From Modestobacter italicus (GTDB taxonomy: Bacteria; Actinomycetota; Actinomycetes; Mycobacteriales; Geodermatophilaceae): a DNA stretch of 64,000 nucleotides. The translations under genes and the position numbers were made by a program. Below, one piece after another: positions 50,296-59,184 of the stretch (position 1 is its first letter; every line of letters begins with the position of its first letter). The notes under the pieces are model-generated. The model searched no databases. It was not told the origin of the DNA and saw nothing but the letters and a program-made list of their open reading frames with translations. The stretch spans positions 186,001 through 250,000 of the forward strand of contig NZ_JABGCJ010000004.1 in assembly GCF_019799965.1 (NCBI RefSeq). Reading direction: 5' to 3'.

Positions 50296-51063
50296 GTGTA
50301 CGCCGAGGAACGCCAGCAGGCCATCGCCGGCCTGGTCACCCAGCGGGGCCGGGTCGCGGTCACCGCGGTCGCCGAGCACTTCGGCGTCACCACCGAGACG
50401 GTGCGCCGGGACCTCGCCGTCCTGGAGCGCGCCGGGATGCTCCGGCGGGTGCACGGCGGCGCCGTCCCGGTCGGCACGCTGACGGTGGTCGAGCCCGGGC
50501 TCGGTGAGCGGCGCACCACCCGGATCGAGGCCAAGCGCCGGATCGCCGCAGCAGCCCTCACGCTGGTGCCGCCGGCCAACGGCAGCCTGATCCTGGACGG
50601 CGGCAGCTCCACCGCCGCGCTCGCCGAGGTGCTGCCCGGCGACCGGTCCCTCGTCGCGGCCACCAACTCCGTCCCGATCGCCGCGCGGCTCTCCAACGCC
50701 CCCGGCGTGACGCTGCACGTGCTCGGCGGCCGGGTGCGCGGCGTCACCCAGTCCGCGGTGGGCGAGTCGACCGTGGCCGCCCTCGCCGAACTGCGCGCCG
50801 ACGTGGTCTTCCTCGGCACCAACGGGATCAGCCTGGCGCACGGCTTCTCCACCCCCGACGAGGCCGAGGCCGCGGTCAAGCGCGCGATGACCCGGGCCGG
50901 GCAGCGGGTCGTGGTGCTCGCCGACAGCAGCAAGCTCGGCCGCGAGCACCTGGTGCGCTTCGCGGCCCTGACGGACGTCGACGTCCTGGTCACCGACGAC
51001 GAGGCCGACCCGGCCGTCGTCGCCGAGCTCGAGCAACAGGGGATCGAGGTGCTCGTCGCATGA
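50296..51063 (+). CDS. fruR: DeoR-family fructose operon regulator
   Basis: This 255-residue repressor has the DeoR helix-turn-helix at the N-terminus (YAEERQQAIAGLVTQRGRVA, then HFGVTTETVRRDLAVLERAG) and a sugar-phosphate-sensing domain with LILDGGSSTAALAEVL, AATNSVPIAARL and FLGTNGISLAHGFSTPDEAEA. The effector is probably fructose-1-phosphate. I chose the second of two close GTGs, which gives the usual MYAEERQQ start with AGGGGG six bases upstream. The stop overlaps the fruK start (ATGA), making regulator, kinase, permease and HPr one operon. Confidence 0.92.
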   Translation: MYAEERQQAIAGLVTQRGRVAVTAVAEHFGVTTETVRRDLAVLERAGMLRRVHGGAVPVGTLTVVEPGLGERRTTRIEAKRRIAAAALTLVPPANGSLILDGGSSTAALAEVLPGDRSLVAATNSVPIAARLSNAPGVTLHVLGGRVRGVTQSAVGESTVAALAELRADVVFLGTNGISLAHGFSTPDEAEAAVKRAMTRAGQRVVVLADSSKLGREHLVRFAALTDVDVLVTDDEADPAVVAELEQQGIEVLVA

Positions 51064-52088
51064 GGACGGACTCCGCACCGGCCGGACGTCGGGTGGTCAC
51101 GCTGACCGCCAACCCCAGCCTGGACCGGACACTGGGCCTGCCCGGCCCGCTCGAGCGGGGCGCCGTCGCCCGGCTCGGCGCCCGCAGCTCGGTCGAACCC
51201 GGCGGCAAGGGCGTGAACGTCTCCCGCGCCCTCGCCGCCTCCGGGGCCGATGTCGTCTCGGTGCTGCCCGCCGCCGACGGCGACCCGATCGTCGTCGCAC
51301 TGCAGGCACTCGGCCTGCCCCTGTCGACCGTGCCGGTCAACTCCCCGGTGCGCACCAACTACACGCTCACCGAGCCCGACGGCACCACCACCAAGCTCAA
51401 CGAGCCCGGCGCCCGGCTGCACGAGCAGACCCTCGCCGCCCTGCAGGCCGCCGTCTGGGAACACGCTGCCGACGCCCGCTGGGTCGTGCTGTCGGGCTCG
51501 CTGCCCCCGGGCACCCCCGTCGACTGGTACGCCACCCTCGTGCGCGCGCTGCGCGGCACCGGCGCCCGGATCGCGGTGGACACCTCCGAGGCGCCACTGC
51601 TGGCGCTGCTGTCGGCCGGGCCGGACGCCGCACCCGACCTGCTCAAGCCCAACACCGAGGAGCTCGCCCAGCTCGCCGGGGTCGAGGAGGAGACGCTGAC
51701 CGCCGACCCGGCCGCGATGCTGGCCGCGGTGGACTCGCTGCACGAGCGCGGCGTCGCCGAGGTGCTGCTCACCCTGGGCGCCGACGGCGCGCTGCTCTCC
51801 ACCGCCGACGGCGGGCGCTGGTCGGCCCGGCCGCCCCGGGTGACGGTGCGCAGCACGGTCGGCGCGGGCGACTGCAGCCTGGCCGGCTACGTGCTGGCCG
51901 ACCTCGCCGGCGCGGCCCCTGCCGAGCGGCTGCGCTCCGCGGTCGCCTACGGGTCCGCCAGTGCCGCCCTGCCGGGCTCCGCCGTCCCGACCTCCGGCCA
52001 GGTCGACCTGACCGCCGTGGAGGTCTCCGCGGGCCCGCCCGCGCACGCTGCTCCCGCCGCGGCCGCTCCGGTCGCCGGCGCTCGCTGA
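51060..52088 (+). CDS. fruK: 1-Phosphofructokinase
   Basis: This PfkB-family kinase converts fructose-1-phosphate, made by FruA, to fructose-1,6-bisphosphate. It has 342 residues. Motifs include TLTANPSLDRTLGLPGPLERG, the substrate signature EPGGKGVNVSRALAASG, LSGSLPPGTPVDWY, KPNTEELAQLAG and the catalytic STVGAGDCSLAGYVLADL. The Ala/Pro-rich C-terminal tail (about 25 residues) is extra. It is translationally coupled to fruR and 17 bases ahead of fruA. Confidence 0.95.
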   Translation: MRTDSAPAGRRVVTLTANPSLDRTLGLPGPLERGAVARLGARSSVEPGGKGVNVSRALAASGADVVSVLPAADGDPIVVALQALGLPLSTVPVNSPVRTNYTLTEPDGTTTKLNEPGARLHEQTLAALQAAVWEHAADARWVVLSGSLPPGTPVDWYATLVRALRGTGARIAVDTSEAPLLALLSAGPDAAPDLLKPNTEELAQLAGVEEETLTADPAAMLAAVDSLHERGVAEVLLTLGADGALLSTADGGRWSARPPRVTVRSTVGAGDCSLAGYVLADLAGAAPAERLRSAVAYGSASAALPGSAVPTSGQVDLTAVEVSAGPPAHAAPAAAAPVAGAR

Positions 52089-52105
52089 CCACTCCCGGGG
52101 GAACC

Positions 52106-54241
52106 ATGTCCGCTCTCATCACCACCGAGTTGGTGGCGCTCGACGCCGACCTCGGTGCCGACAAGGACGCCGTCGTCCGCCGGCTCGCCGGCCTGGTCGC
52201 CGGCGCCGGCCGCGCGACCGGCGCCGAGTCGCTGCACGCCGACGCGATGGCCCGGGAGGCGAAGGCGGCCACCGGGCTGCCCGGCGGCATCGCCATCCCG
52301 CACTGCCGGTCCGCGGCGGTCACCCAGGCCTCGCTGGCCTTCGCCCGGCTGCGACCGGCGGTCGACTTCGGCGCCCCGGACGGCCCGGCCGACCTCGCCT
52401 TCCTGATCGCGGCGCCCGAGCACGGCGACGCCGACCACCTCACCCTGCTCACCGCGCTGGCCCGCGCCCTGGTGCGACCGGAGTTCGTCGCCTCGCTGCG
52501 GGCCGCCGGGTCGGCCGAGGAGGTCGTCGCCCTGGTGCAGGACGTCGTCTCCCCCGCCGAGGCGCCGGCCGCCGCTCCGCAGTCCACCGGCGGGGCCACC
52601 GCCGCCGCCGCCCCGGCCACACCTCCCGCGACGACGGCGGCGCGCAGCATCGTGGCGGTCAGCGCCTGCCCCACCGGCATCGCGCACACCTACATGGCCG
52701 CCGACAAGCTCACCGCCGCGGCGAAGGAGCTGGGCGTCGAGCTGCACGTGGAGACCCAGGGCTCCTCGGGTTCCACGCCGCTGGACCCGTCGGTGATCGC
52801 CCGCGCGGACGCCGTCATCTTCGCCGTCGACGTCGGGGTCAAGGACCGGGACCGCTTCGCCGGCAAGCCGCTGGTGCAGTCGGGCACCAAGCGGGCGATG
52901 AACGAGCCCGAGGTGATGATCCGCGAGGCGCTCGCCGCCGCCGACGACCCGGACGCCCGCCGGGTGCCCGGCACCGCCTCGGGCGGCGCCGCGGCCCCGG
53001 CCGGCGGTGACCGGCCCAGCACCGGGTCGGAGATCCGCCGCTGGCTGCTCACCGGCGTCAGCTACATGATCCCGTTCGTCGCCGCCGGTGGCCTGCTCAT
53101 CGCGCTGGGCTTCCTGTTCGGCGGCTACCAGATCGTCAACCCCGACCCGGACGCCGAGGGCCTGAGCTACGCCACGAACTGGGCGCTCAACAACACCTTC
53201 TTCGACCTGCCGAGCGCCGGCGGGATCGAGGGGCTGAACGACGGCTTCCTCGGCTACCTGGGCGCGCTGTGCACCGTGCTCGGCCAGGCGGCCTTCGGCT
53301 TCCTGGTGCCGGCGCTGGCCGGCTACATCGCCTACGCCATCGCCGACCGGCCGGGCATCGTCCCGGGCTTCGTCGTCGGCGCGGTCTCGCTGACCGTCGG
53401 CGCCGGCTTCCTCGGCGGCCTGGTGGGCGGCATCATCGCCGGCTTCGCGGCGCTGTGGATCAGCCGCTGGAAGCTGCCCGCCTTCGCCCGCGGCCTGCAG
53501 CCGGTGGTGATCATCCCGCTGCTGGCCACGCTGATCTCCAGCGGGCTGATGGTCGTCGTGCTGGGCCGGCCGCTGGCCTGGGCCCTCGAGGAGCTCGGCG
53601 ATTGGCTCAACGGGCTGACCGGCGCCAACGCCGCCCTGCTCGGGATCGTCCTCGGGCTCATGATGTGCTTCGACCTGGGCGGGCCGGTCAACAAGGCGGC
53701 CTACGTCTTCGCCACCACCGGACTCACCGCCGCCGCCACCAGTGGCCCGCTGGTCATCATGGCGACCGTCATGGCCGCCGGCATGGTGCCGCCGCTGGCG
53801 ATGGCGCTGTCCAGCACGCTGCTGCGCCCGAAGCTGTACACCCCGGCCGAGCGGGACAACGGCAAGGCGGCCTGGCTGCTCGGCGCCTCGTTCATCTCCG
53901 AGGGCGCCATCCCGTTCGCCGCAGCCGACCCGCTGCGGGTGATCCCCTCGATGATGCTGGGCGGGGCGACCACCGGAGCGATCGTGGCCGCCAGCGGGGT
54001 GGAGCTGCGCGCGCCGCACGGTGGGTTCTTCGTGCTGTTCGCCATCACCGGGATCGCCTGGTTCGTGCTCGCCATCGTCGCCGGCACGATCGTCGGCGGT
54101 CTGGCCGTCACCATCGCCAAGAGCATCGGGCGGACGCCGGCCGCCACCTCGCCGACCACCGACCTCACCGAGGACGTGGCCGGCGGCCCCGCCGCGGGCA
54201 CCGCCCCGGCGCAGCCCGTCGCGACGCCCCCGGCACACTGA
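52106..54241 (+). CDS. fruA: Fructose-specific PTS enzyme IIABC
   Basis: This permease takes up fructose and phosphorylates it to fructose-1-phosphate. The 711-residue fusion is ordered A-B-C. The EIIA domain (1-150) has phospho-histidine about His66 in GIAIPHCRS. After an Ala/Pro linker comes EIIB (about 180-285), with phospho-cysteine about Cys188 in VSACPTGIAHTYMAADKL. EIIC starts near 308 with RRWLLTGVSYMIPFVAAGG and has eight or more helices, including SEGAIPFAAADPLRVIPS, a fructose-family motif. It stands between fruK and ptsH, with all general PTS partners in the same locus. Confidence 0.96.
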   Translation: MSALITTELVALDADLGADKDAVVRRLAGLVAGAGRATGAESLHADAMAREAKAATGLPGGIAIPHCRSAAVTQASLAFARLRPAVDFGAPDGPADLAFLIAAPEHGDADHLTLLTALARALVRPEFVASLRAAGSAEEVVALVQDVVSPAEAPAAAPQSTGGATAAAAPATPPATTAARSIVAVSACPTGIAHTYMAADKLTAAAKELGVELHVETQGSSGSTPLDPSVIARADAVIFAVDVGVKDRDRFAGKPLVQSGTKRAMNEPEVMIREALAAADDPDARRVPGTASGGAAAPAGGDRPSTGSEIRRWLLTGVSYMIPFVAAGGLLIALGFLFGGYQIVNPDPDAEGLSYATNWALNNTFFDLPSAGGIEGLNDGFLGYLGALCTVLGQAAFGFLVPALAGYIAYAIADRPGIVPGFVVGAVSLTVGAGFLGGLVGGIIAGFAALWISRWKLPAFARGLQPVVIIPLLATLISSGLMVVVLGRPLAWALEELGDWLNGLTGANAALLGIVLGLMMCFDLGGPVNKAAYVFATTGLTAAATSGPLVIMATVMAAGMVPPLAMALSSTLLRPKLYTPAERDNGKAAWLLGASFISEGAIPFAAADPLRVIPSMMLGGATTGAIVAASGVELRAPHGGFFVLFAITGIAWFVLAIVAGTIVGGLAVTIAKSIGRTPAATSPTTDLTEDVAGGPAAGTAPAQPVATPPAH

Positions 54242-54272
54242 CCCCAGCACGCCGACCAGAAAGCAGGCACCG

Positions 54273-54533
54273 ATGCCCTCCAAGACCGTGACCGTCGGCT
54301 CCGCCGTCGGCCTGCACGCCCGCCCGGCCGCGCTCATCGCCGAGGCCGTCGCCAAGTCCGGGGTGCCGGTCACCCTGGCCACCCCCGGCGGCAACCCGAT
54401 CGACGCCGGCTCACCGCTGATGATCATGACCCTGGGCGCCAAGCAGGGCACCGAGGTCGTCGTCAGCAGCGACGACGAGGCGGTGCTCGACCAGGTCGCC
54501 GGCATGGTCGCCAGCGACCTCGACGCCGAGTAG
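54273..54533 (+). CDS. ptsH: Phosphocarrier protein HPr
   Basis: This 86-residue HPr has the active-site His15 in VGLHARPAA and a serine in GSPLMIMTLGA at the position of the regulatory Ser46 region. It carries phosphate from EI to FruA and, in this genome, presumably to DhaM. The ATG is the natural start (MPSKTVTVGSAVG). It ends the fruR-fruK-fruA-ptsH operon, followed by two hairpins. Confidence 0.96.
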   Translation: MPSKTVTVGSAVGLHARPAALIAEAVAKSGVPVTLATPGGNPIDAGSPLMIMTLGAKQGTEVVVSSDDEAVLDQVAGMVASDLDAE

Positions 54534-54542
54534 CGACACCCG

Positions 54543-54558
54543 GGCCCCTCGAGGGGCC
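54543..54558. terminator. Perfect 16-bp palindrome after ptsH
   Basis: GGCCCCTCGAGGGGCC is self-complementary over 16 bases without a loop spacer. It lies 10 bp after the ptsH stop and just before a longer hairpin. Confidence 0.4.
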
Positions 54559-54564
54559 GACAGG

Positions 54565-54597
54565 ACAGCGCCCGTGCCCGGTGGGGACGGGCGCTGT
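54565..54597. terminator. Bidirectional terminator between ptsH and the flavodoxin-like gene
   Basis: The stem is 11 bp, ACAGCGCCCGT/ACGGGCGCTGT, with an 11-base loop, placed between the two convergent stop codons and followed by CGTCGTGTC. Confidence 0.65.
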
Positions 54598-54604
54598 CGT
54601 CGTG

Positions 54605-55225
54605 TCAGGAGGCGGGCGGGTAGGGCTGGTCCCTCAGCAGCCGAGCCAGGTGGGCGGCGTTGCGGGCCACGGTCGCGGTCGTCGTGGCGGTCGCCTCCGG
54701 GGTCTCGTCGAGGTCCTGGTAGTCGGTGCCGTGCATCGCCTCGCCGTTCCAGTACGTGGCGCCCTGGGCGGGAACGGTGAACCCGACGTCGTCCAGGGCC
54801 TGGAACAGGTCGGCGCTGATCTTGTGCGCGCCGTCCTCGTTGCCGACGACGGCGACGATGCCCACCTTGCCGAAGGTGTGCGGGCGGCCCTGCTCGTCGG
54901 TCTCGGAGATCTCGGCGTCCAGCCGCTCCACCACCCGGTTGGCGACGCTGCTCATCTGACCGACCCAGGTGGGGGTGGCGATCAGCAGGACGTCGGCGGC
55001 CAGGACCTTCTCCCGGATCGCGGGCCAGGCGTCACCCTCGCCCATGTCCACCTCGACGCCGGGCTTCACGTCGTGGTCGACGACCCGGAGCAGCTCGCCC
55101 TCCACCCCGTGCTCGGCGAGGGCGTCGAGCACCTGGCGGGCGATCAGGTCGGTGCTGGAGGGGGCGGGGGACGGCTTGAGGCTGCAGGTCAGCGCGAGGG
55201 CGCGGAGCGGGGTGGAGGTCGTCAT
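54605..55225 (-). CDS. Flavodoxin-like NAD(P)H-dependent FMN reductase
   Basis: This 206-residue flavodoxin-fold protein has ALALTCSLKPSPAPSSTDLI (phosphate-binding loop of FMN at the N-terminus), DVLLIATPTWVGQMSSVANR and VGIVAVVGNEDGAHK. These are typical of NADPH-dependent FMN reductases and flavodoxin-family oxidoreductases. The start MTTSTPLRAL has AAGGGAAG upstream. It stands alone, convergent with ptsH. It probably reduces flavins or quinone-like compounds; the substrate cannot be told. Confidence 0.82.
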   Translation of the reverse strand: MTTSTPLRALALTCSLKPSPAPSSTDLIARQVLDALAEHGVEGELLRVVDHDVKPGVEVDMGEGDAWPAIREKVLAADVLLIATPTWVGQMSSVANRVVERLDAEISETDEQGRPHTFGKVGIVAVVGNEDGAHKISADLFQALDDVGFTVPAQGATYWNGEAMHGTDYQDLDETPEATATTTATVARNAAHLARLLRDQPYPPAS

Positions 55226-55280
55226 GATCTTCCCTTGCCCTATTCGGTCGCGCACTGCACATCGATGTCGGCCCCGAACG

Positions 55281-55324
55281 CGACGGCGCCCGCCTCCTCC
55301 AGGTGGAGAGGGCGGGCGCCGTCG
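55281..55324. terminator. Terminator after the SRPBCC gene
   Basis: This is a perfect 14-bp stem CGACGGCGCCCGCC/GGCGGGCGCCGTCG with a 16-base loop, directly beyond the stop of the SRPBCC gene. Confidence 0.65.
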
Positions 55325-55332
55325 GGCCTGCG

Positions 55333-55791
55333 TCAGCCCTCGCGCGGCACGTCCCCGCGCCAGGCGCCGGTCTCGGTGCCGCGGCTCTCGATGAACTCCT
55401 TGAAGCGCTTGACGTCGGCGCTGATCTGCCGGTCGTCCACGCCGACCGCGGCGCCGACCTTCTCCACGACGCCCTCGGGCTCCCAGTCGATCTGGACCAT
55501 CACCCGGGTCGTGGTGTCACTGATCTTGTGGAAGGTGACCACGCCGGCGTGGGACTTGCCGTCGGTGCTCTTCCAGGCCACCCGCTCGTCGGGGTGCTGC
55601 TCGGTGATCTCGGCGTCGAACTCGCGCTCGACCCCGCCGACCTTGGTGACCCAGTGGGTGTGCCGGTCGTCGAGCTGGGTGATCCGCTCGACCCCGTTCA
55701 TGAACTGCGGGAACGACTCGAACTGCGTCCACTGGTCGTAGACCTGCCGGATCGGCACGTCCACGTCGATCGACTTCTCCACGTTCGCCAT
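55333..55791 (-). CDS. SRPBCC (START-like, cyclase/dehydrase) family protein
   Basis: This 152-residue protein has the helix-grip fold that binds hydrophobic ligands. SIDVDVPIRQVYDQWTQFESFPQF at the start and FDAEITEQHPDERVAWKS in the middle are hallmarks of the polyketide-cyclase/dehydrase group. Similar proteins are widespread in actinobacteria as stress-associated proteins without known ligand. It has a strong ribosome site (AGAGGAGG) and is a single gene with its own terminator. Confidence 0.82.
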   Translation of the reverse strand: MANVEKSIDVDVPIRQVYDQWTQFESFPQFMNGVERITQLDDRHTHWVTKVGGVEREFDAEITEQHPDERVAWKSTDGKSHAGVVTFHKISDTTTRVMVQIDWEPEGVVEKVGAAVGVDDRQISADVKRFKEFIESRGTETGAWRGDVPREG

Positions 55792-55972
55792 GGGGAGCCT
55801 CCTCTGCTCGGGGGTCTCGTACGTCCAGCAGCCCCCTACCCGACGGCGCCCGCCGGGTACACGCCCGGTGACCGGACGCACCCGTTCCGATCGACTCCTG
55901 TGGTGATCACCTCGGGCTGGTGGGTGCCTCGCGAGGCCGGAGACCCCGGCCGGCCCGATCTCGCGACGCCGC

Positions 55973-56443
55973 CTACGCGCGGGGCAGGCGCCAGCGGGCC
56001 GTGAGCACCAGCATGCCGAGGAAGGCGGCCACGGCCACCGCGCCGAGAGCGAGCACCAGCCAGCGCAGCCACTCGAACGACTCGGGCAGCACTCGCGCCG
56101 CGAGGCCGGGCAGGACGGCGACGCACCAGCTCACCGTCGCCGCCGTCGACCAGCTGCGTGCCCGCACCACCCGTGGGTCCTCGGCCACCGCGGGGTCCTG
56201 CCAGGTGCGCTGCAGGAAGCCGAGGCAGACCAGCGCACAGACGAAGGCGACGAGCAGGAGCAGCCCGACCGCCGGCCCTGCCTCTTCCCGGATGACCAGC
56301 AGGGCCAGCCCGGTCAGGACGCAGAGCACCGCCCCGGCGCCCGCGGCCAGCCCGATGCGGCGCCACAGGAGCAGGGTCGGCATCCCGAGCGGCTCCCGCA
56401 GCTCCTCACGCCGAGCGGTGGCACCGCTCCCCGTCCGGCTCAT
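55973..56443 (-). CDS. Small four-helix membrane protein
   Basis: This 156-residue protein has four predicted helices: LAAGAGAVLCVLTGLALLVI, AVGLLLLVAFVCALVCLGF, TAATVSWCVAVLPGLAARVL and LALGAVAVAAFLGMLVLTA. A short charged N-terminus precedes them, and a QRTWQDPAVAEDPRVVRARS loop lies between pairs. No family recognised. It is 89 bp downstream of the AGE-type isomerase gene on the same strand; no functional link is visible. Confidence 0.62.
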   Translation of the reverse strand: MSRTGSGATARREELREPLGMPTLLLWRRIGLAAGAGAVLCVLTGLALLVIREEAGPAVGLLLLVAFVCALVCLGFLQRTWQDPAVAEDPRVVRARSWSTAATVSWCVAVLPGLAARVLPESFEWLRWLVLALGAVAVAAFLGMLVLTARWRLPRA

Positions 56444-56532
56444 CGTCGAGGCCCTCCCAGGTCGGTCACCGCGACGCCGGCCGGCTCCGCTGTCCGGGTG
56501 CACCGAAGCACCGCAGCGGGGCCCTGTCCAGA

Positions 56533-57714
56533 TCAGCGGGAGGCGAGGACGGCGGCGGCCACGCTGCCGCGGACTGGGCGGCCGGGCAGCAGGAGCATCT
56601 GCACCAGGTGGTAGGCGTCCGGCTTGCCCGCCCAGGTGCCGCTGCCCACGGCGCCCTCGGGGGTCAGCTCGTGGTGCCAGCTGCCCACCGACGGGTCGAG
56701 GAAGAGCCGTTCGCCCAGCTCGGCCCAGCGGTGCTGCAGGGTCGCCGTCCGCGGGTCGCCGGTGAGGGCGGAGCGGACCGCGGCGGCGGCCACCGCCTCG
56801 CAGAGCACCCAGTGCATGCGCGCCCCGACCACCGGCTGGTCGGACCAGTCGAGGGTGTACGGGAAGCCCTCGTGCCCGTCGGCCGCCCAGCCACGCTCCA
56901 CCGCGGCGGTGAAGAGCGCGTCGGCGTCGGCGTGCAGCCAGCCAGGGGCGTGCTCGCCGAGGGCGGCCGCCAGGTGCCAGCACAGCCGGGCCCACTCGAA
57001 CTGGTGCCCGACCGTCACCCCGTAGGGCCGGAAGGGGTCGGCCGGCCGGTCGCGGTTCAGCTCCGGCAAGGGCTCCCAGCGGTGCGTGAAGTGCTCGGGC
57101 AGCCGCCAGTCCCGCTCCCGGGTCCAGCCGTGCACGATCCGCTCGGTCGCCCGCAACGCACGGGTGCGCAGCCGTGCGGCCACGCCCGGGTCGGACGGCG
57201 CCAGGGCGTCGGCGGCCGCCAGCGTCGACTCCACCCCGTGCATGTTGGCGTTCGCGCCCCGGTAGTCCTCGGCCGTGGTCCAGCTGCGGTCGAAGGACTC
57301 CCGGGCCAGGCCCTCGTCGTCGTCCCAGAACCGCTGCTCCCACACGCCCAGCGCCTCGGTCAGCAGCTCGTGCCCGCCGGGGACCCCGGCGGCCGTGGCG
57401 GTGGCGCCGGCCAGCACGACGAAGGCGTGCACGTAGGCGGCCTTGGTGTCGTCGTCGGTGGCCGCCCGCCAGCCGCCGTGCTCGGCGTCGTGCAGCGGGC
57501 CGGTGCGCAGCGCGGTGACGCCGTGCTCGGCCAGCTCGGCCGCGCCGGGGTGGTCCAGCAGCGTCGCCAGGCCGAACACGTGCGTCATCCGGGCGCTGAT
57601 CCAGGTCTCCACCGGGCGGCCAGGGAGCACGGTGCCGTCGTCCCCGGCGTAGCCGAACCCCCCCGGGACCCGGGACCGAGCGGCGAAGGCGAGCACGCGG
57701 GTGAGGTCGGTCAC
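56533..57714 (-). CDS. AGE-family sugar isomerase/epimerase
   Basis: This 393-residue (alpha/alpha)6-barrel enzyme belongs to the N-acylglucosamine 2-epimerase superfamily. Conserved parts are TWISARMTHVFGLATLLD (about 36-53), GANANMHGVESTLAAADA, VGHQFEWARLCWHLA and GKPDAYHLVQMLLLPGRP, where the histidines form the catalytic centre. Within the superfamily this pattern is closer to aldose-ketose isomerases (mannose isomerase, sulfoquinovose isomerase YihS) than to the GlcNAc epimerase. The substrate is undetermined. The start is GTG and no sugar transporter is near. Confidence 0.83.
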   Translation of the reverse strand: MTDLTRVLAFAARSRVPGGFGYAGDDGTVLPGRPVETWISARMTHVFGLATLLDHPGAAELAEHGVTALRTGPLHDAEHGGWRAATDDDTKAAYVHAFVVLAGATATAAGVPGGHELLTEALGVWEQRFWDDDEGLARESFDRSWTTAEDYRGANANMHGVESTLAAADALAPSDPGVAARLRTRALRATERIVHGWTRERDWRLPEHFTHRWEPLPELNRDRPADPFRPYGVTVGHQFEWARLCWHLAAALGEHAPGWLHADADALFTAAVERGWAADGHEGFPYTLDWSDQPVVGARMHWVLCEAVAAAAVRSALTGDPRTATLQHRWAELGERLFLDPSVGSWHHELTPEGAVGSGTWAGKPDAYHLVQMLLLPGRPVRGSVAAAVLASR

Positions 57715-57862
57715 CGGGGAACCGTAGCGCCGCCACCGGATCGGGCCGCGCACTCCCGGCCACCGGCGCCACCGGACACTCCCTGGCCGCCCTTGCGCCC
57801 GGCCGCACGGACGTGACATTGTCCCAATTGCTTGGCACATTGACTCAGTGATGGGATCGGCG

Positions 57863-58804
57863 ATGCGACTCCTCCCCCTCCTCCTGGTGCTCGCGACGGT
57901 GGTCGGCGTCACGGGCCTCACCGCGCTGGCCGTGCGCCGCCCGTTCGCCAGCCACCAGGCCACGGTCGCCGAGGCGCGACAGCACGCAGGTCGCATCTCC
58001 GCAGCCGCCCTGGTCGTCGGGCTGCTGGCCGGCGTGGCCACCGGCTACCTGGCCCTGATGTCGCGGTTCACCGGCGAGGCCATTCCCGGGCGGCTGGGCG
58101 TGGCGGTCATCTCGGCACCGCTGGCCTTCGGCATGGCCAGCACCGGGGTGGTGCTGCTCGGCGAGCTGACCTGGCCGCGCCCGGCCGGCGACGTCCGCCG
58201 CGCCCGCCTGGTGCGCCGCGGCCTGTTCGACGCCGGGCCCCGGTGGCTGCTCCGGCTGGCGGTCGGGACGTTCACGGCGGGGCTCCTGCTGGTGGCTGCC
58301 GGCGCCCTCACCGCCGGCCCCGACGGGCGCACGATCACGGTGCGCGCCGGGTACGAGAGCGTGCTGGGTGCCGCCTCGCCCTACGCCGGTCCCGAGTACG
58401 GCGTCCCGACGGCGACCGGCCTGGTCGGCCTGGCGGCGCTCACCGTGGGCGCGCTGTGGGCGGTCGCCCACCGGCCCGCGCTGGGCACCGCGGACGAGCG
58501 GGTGGAGGAAGTGCTGCGGCAGGCCTCGGCCCACCGCGTCCTCCGCGGCGCGACCTCGGCCGCCCTCATCGCGGTCGGCGGGCTGCTGACGGTGAGTGCA
58601 CTGTCGCTGCGGAACGCGGCGGCAGGGGCCGCGAGCAGCGCGACGGCCAACGGCCTCCCGGTGGGGACGGCGGCCGGCGTGCTGCCATGGGTCGGCGGGG
58701 TGCTCGCCGTCGTGGGGGCGCTCGGGATGGTCGCCGGTCTCGGCGTGCTGGCCGCCCGCGCACCGCGTCTCCCCGCCGAGACCCTGCCCACCGGCGGACG
58801 GTGA
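57863..58804 (+). CDS. Multi-pass membrane protein paired with a YtrA regulator
   Basis: This 313-residue membrane protein has seven or more hydrophobic segments, arranged as two similar blocks with arginine-rich loops (RPAGDVRRARLVRRGLFD; HRPALGTADERVEEVL). I know no family beyond 'DUF1648-like membrane proteins near GntR regulators', and that resemblance is weak. The start is uncertain among GTG/ATG codons within 15 bases; I preferred MRLLPLLLVL for the GGGA upstream. It overlaps the YtrA-type regulator by GTGA, so the two are co-regulated. Confidence 0.65.
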   Translation: MRLLPLLLVLATVVGVTGLTALAVRRPFASHQATVAEARQHAGRISAAALVVGLLAGVATGYLALMSRFTGEAIPGRLGVAVISAPLAFGMASTGVVLLGELTWPRPAGDVRRARLVRRGLFDAGPRWLLRLAVGTFTAGLLLVAAGALTAGPDGRTITVRAGYESVLGAASPYAGPEYGVPTATGLVGLAALTVGALWAVAHRPALGTADERVEEVLRQASAHRVLRGATSAALIAVGGLLTVSALSLRNAAAGAASSATANGLPVGTAAGVLPWVGGVLAVVGALGMVAGLGVLAARAPRLPAETLPTGGR

Positions 58805-59184
58805 CCCCGGTGGACATCACCGTCGACGTCACCAGCCCGACGCCGCCCTACGAGCAGATCCGCGCGCAGGTGGCGGGCTTCATCGCCAACGGCCTGCTCC
58901 TCGCCGGAGCCCGCCTGCCGACCATGCGGGCCCTCGCCGCCGACCTGGGTGTCGCGGTCGGCACGGTGGCCCGGGCCTACCGGGAGCTGGAAGCCGGTGG
59001 GCTGGTCGCGAGCCGCCGGCGCACCGGCACGGTCGTGACCGGGTCACCCACGGCGCCCACCCCGCCGGCCGCGGTCCGCGAGGCAGCCGACGAACTCGCC
59101 GCGCGGGCCACCCGGGCGGAGCTGGACGAGGAGACGACGGTGGCCGTGCTCCGTGCCGCGTTCGCGAAGGCCTCGCGGGCATGA
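58801..59184 (+). CDS. YtrA-subfamily GntR transcriptional regulator
   Basis: This 127-residue regulator has a GntR winged helix (SPTPPYEQIRAQVAGFIANG, RLPTMRALAADLGVAVGTVA, RAYRELEAGGLVASRRRTGT) and only a short C-terminal helix, as in YtrA proteins that control adjacent ABC or membrane-protein genes. It overlaps both neighbours by four bases, upstream membrane protein (GTGA) and downstream tiny gene (ATGA). It most likely represses its own operon. Confidence 0.87.
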   Translation: MTPVDITVDVTSPTPPYEQIRAQVAGFIANGLLLAGARLPTMRALAADLGVAVGTVARAYRELEAGGLVASRRRTGTVVTGSPTAPTPPAAVREAADELAARATRAELDEETTVAVLRAAFAKASRA

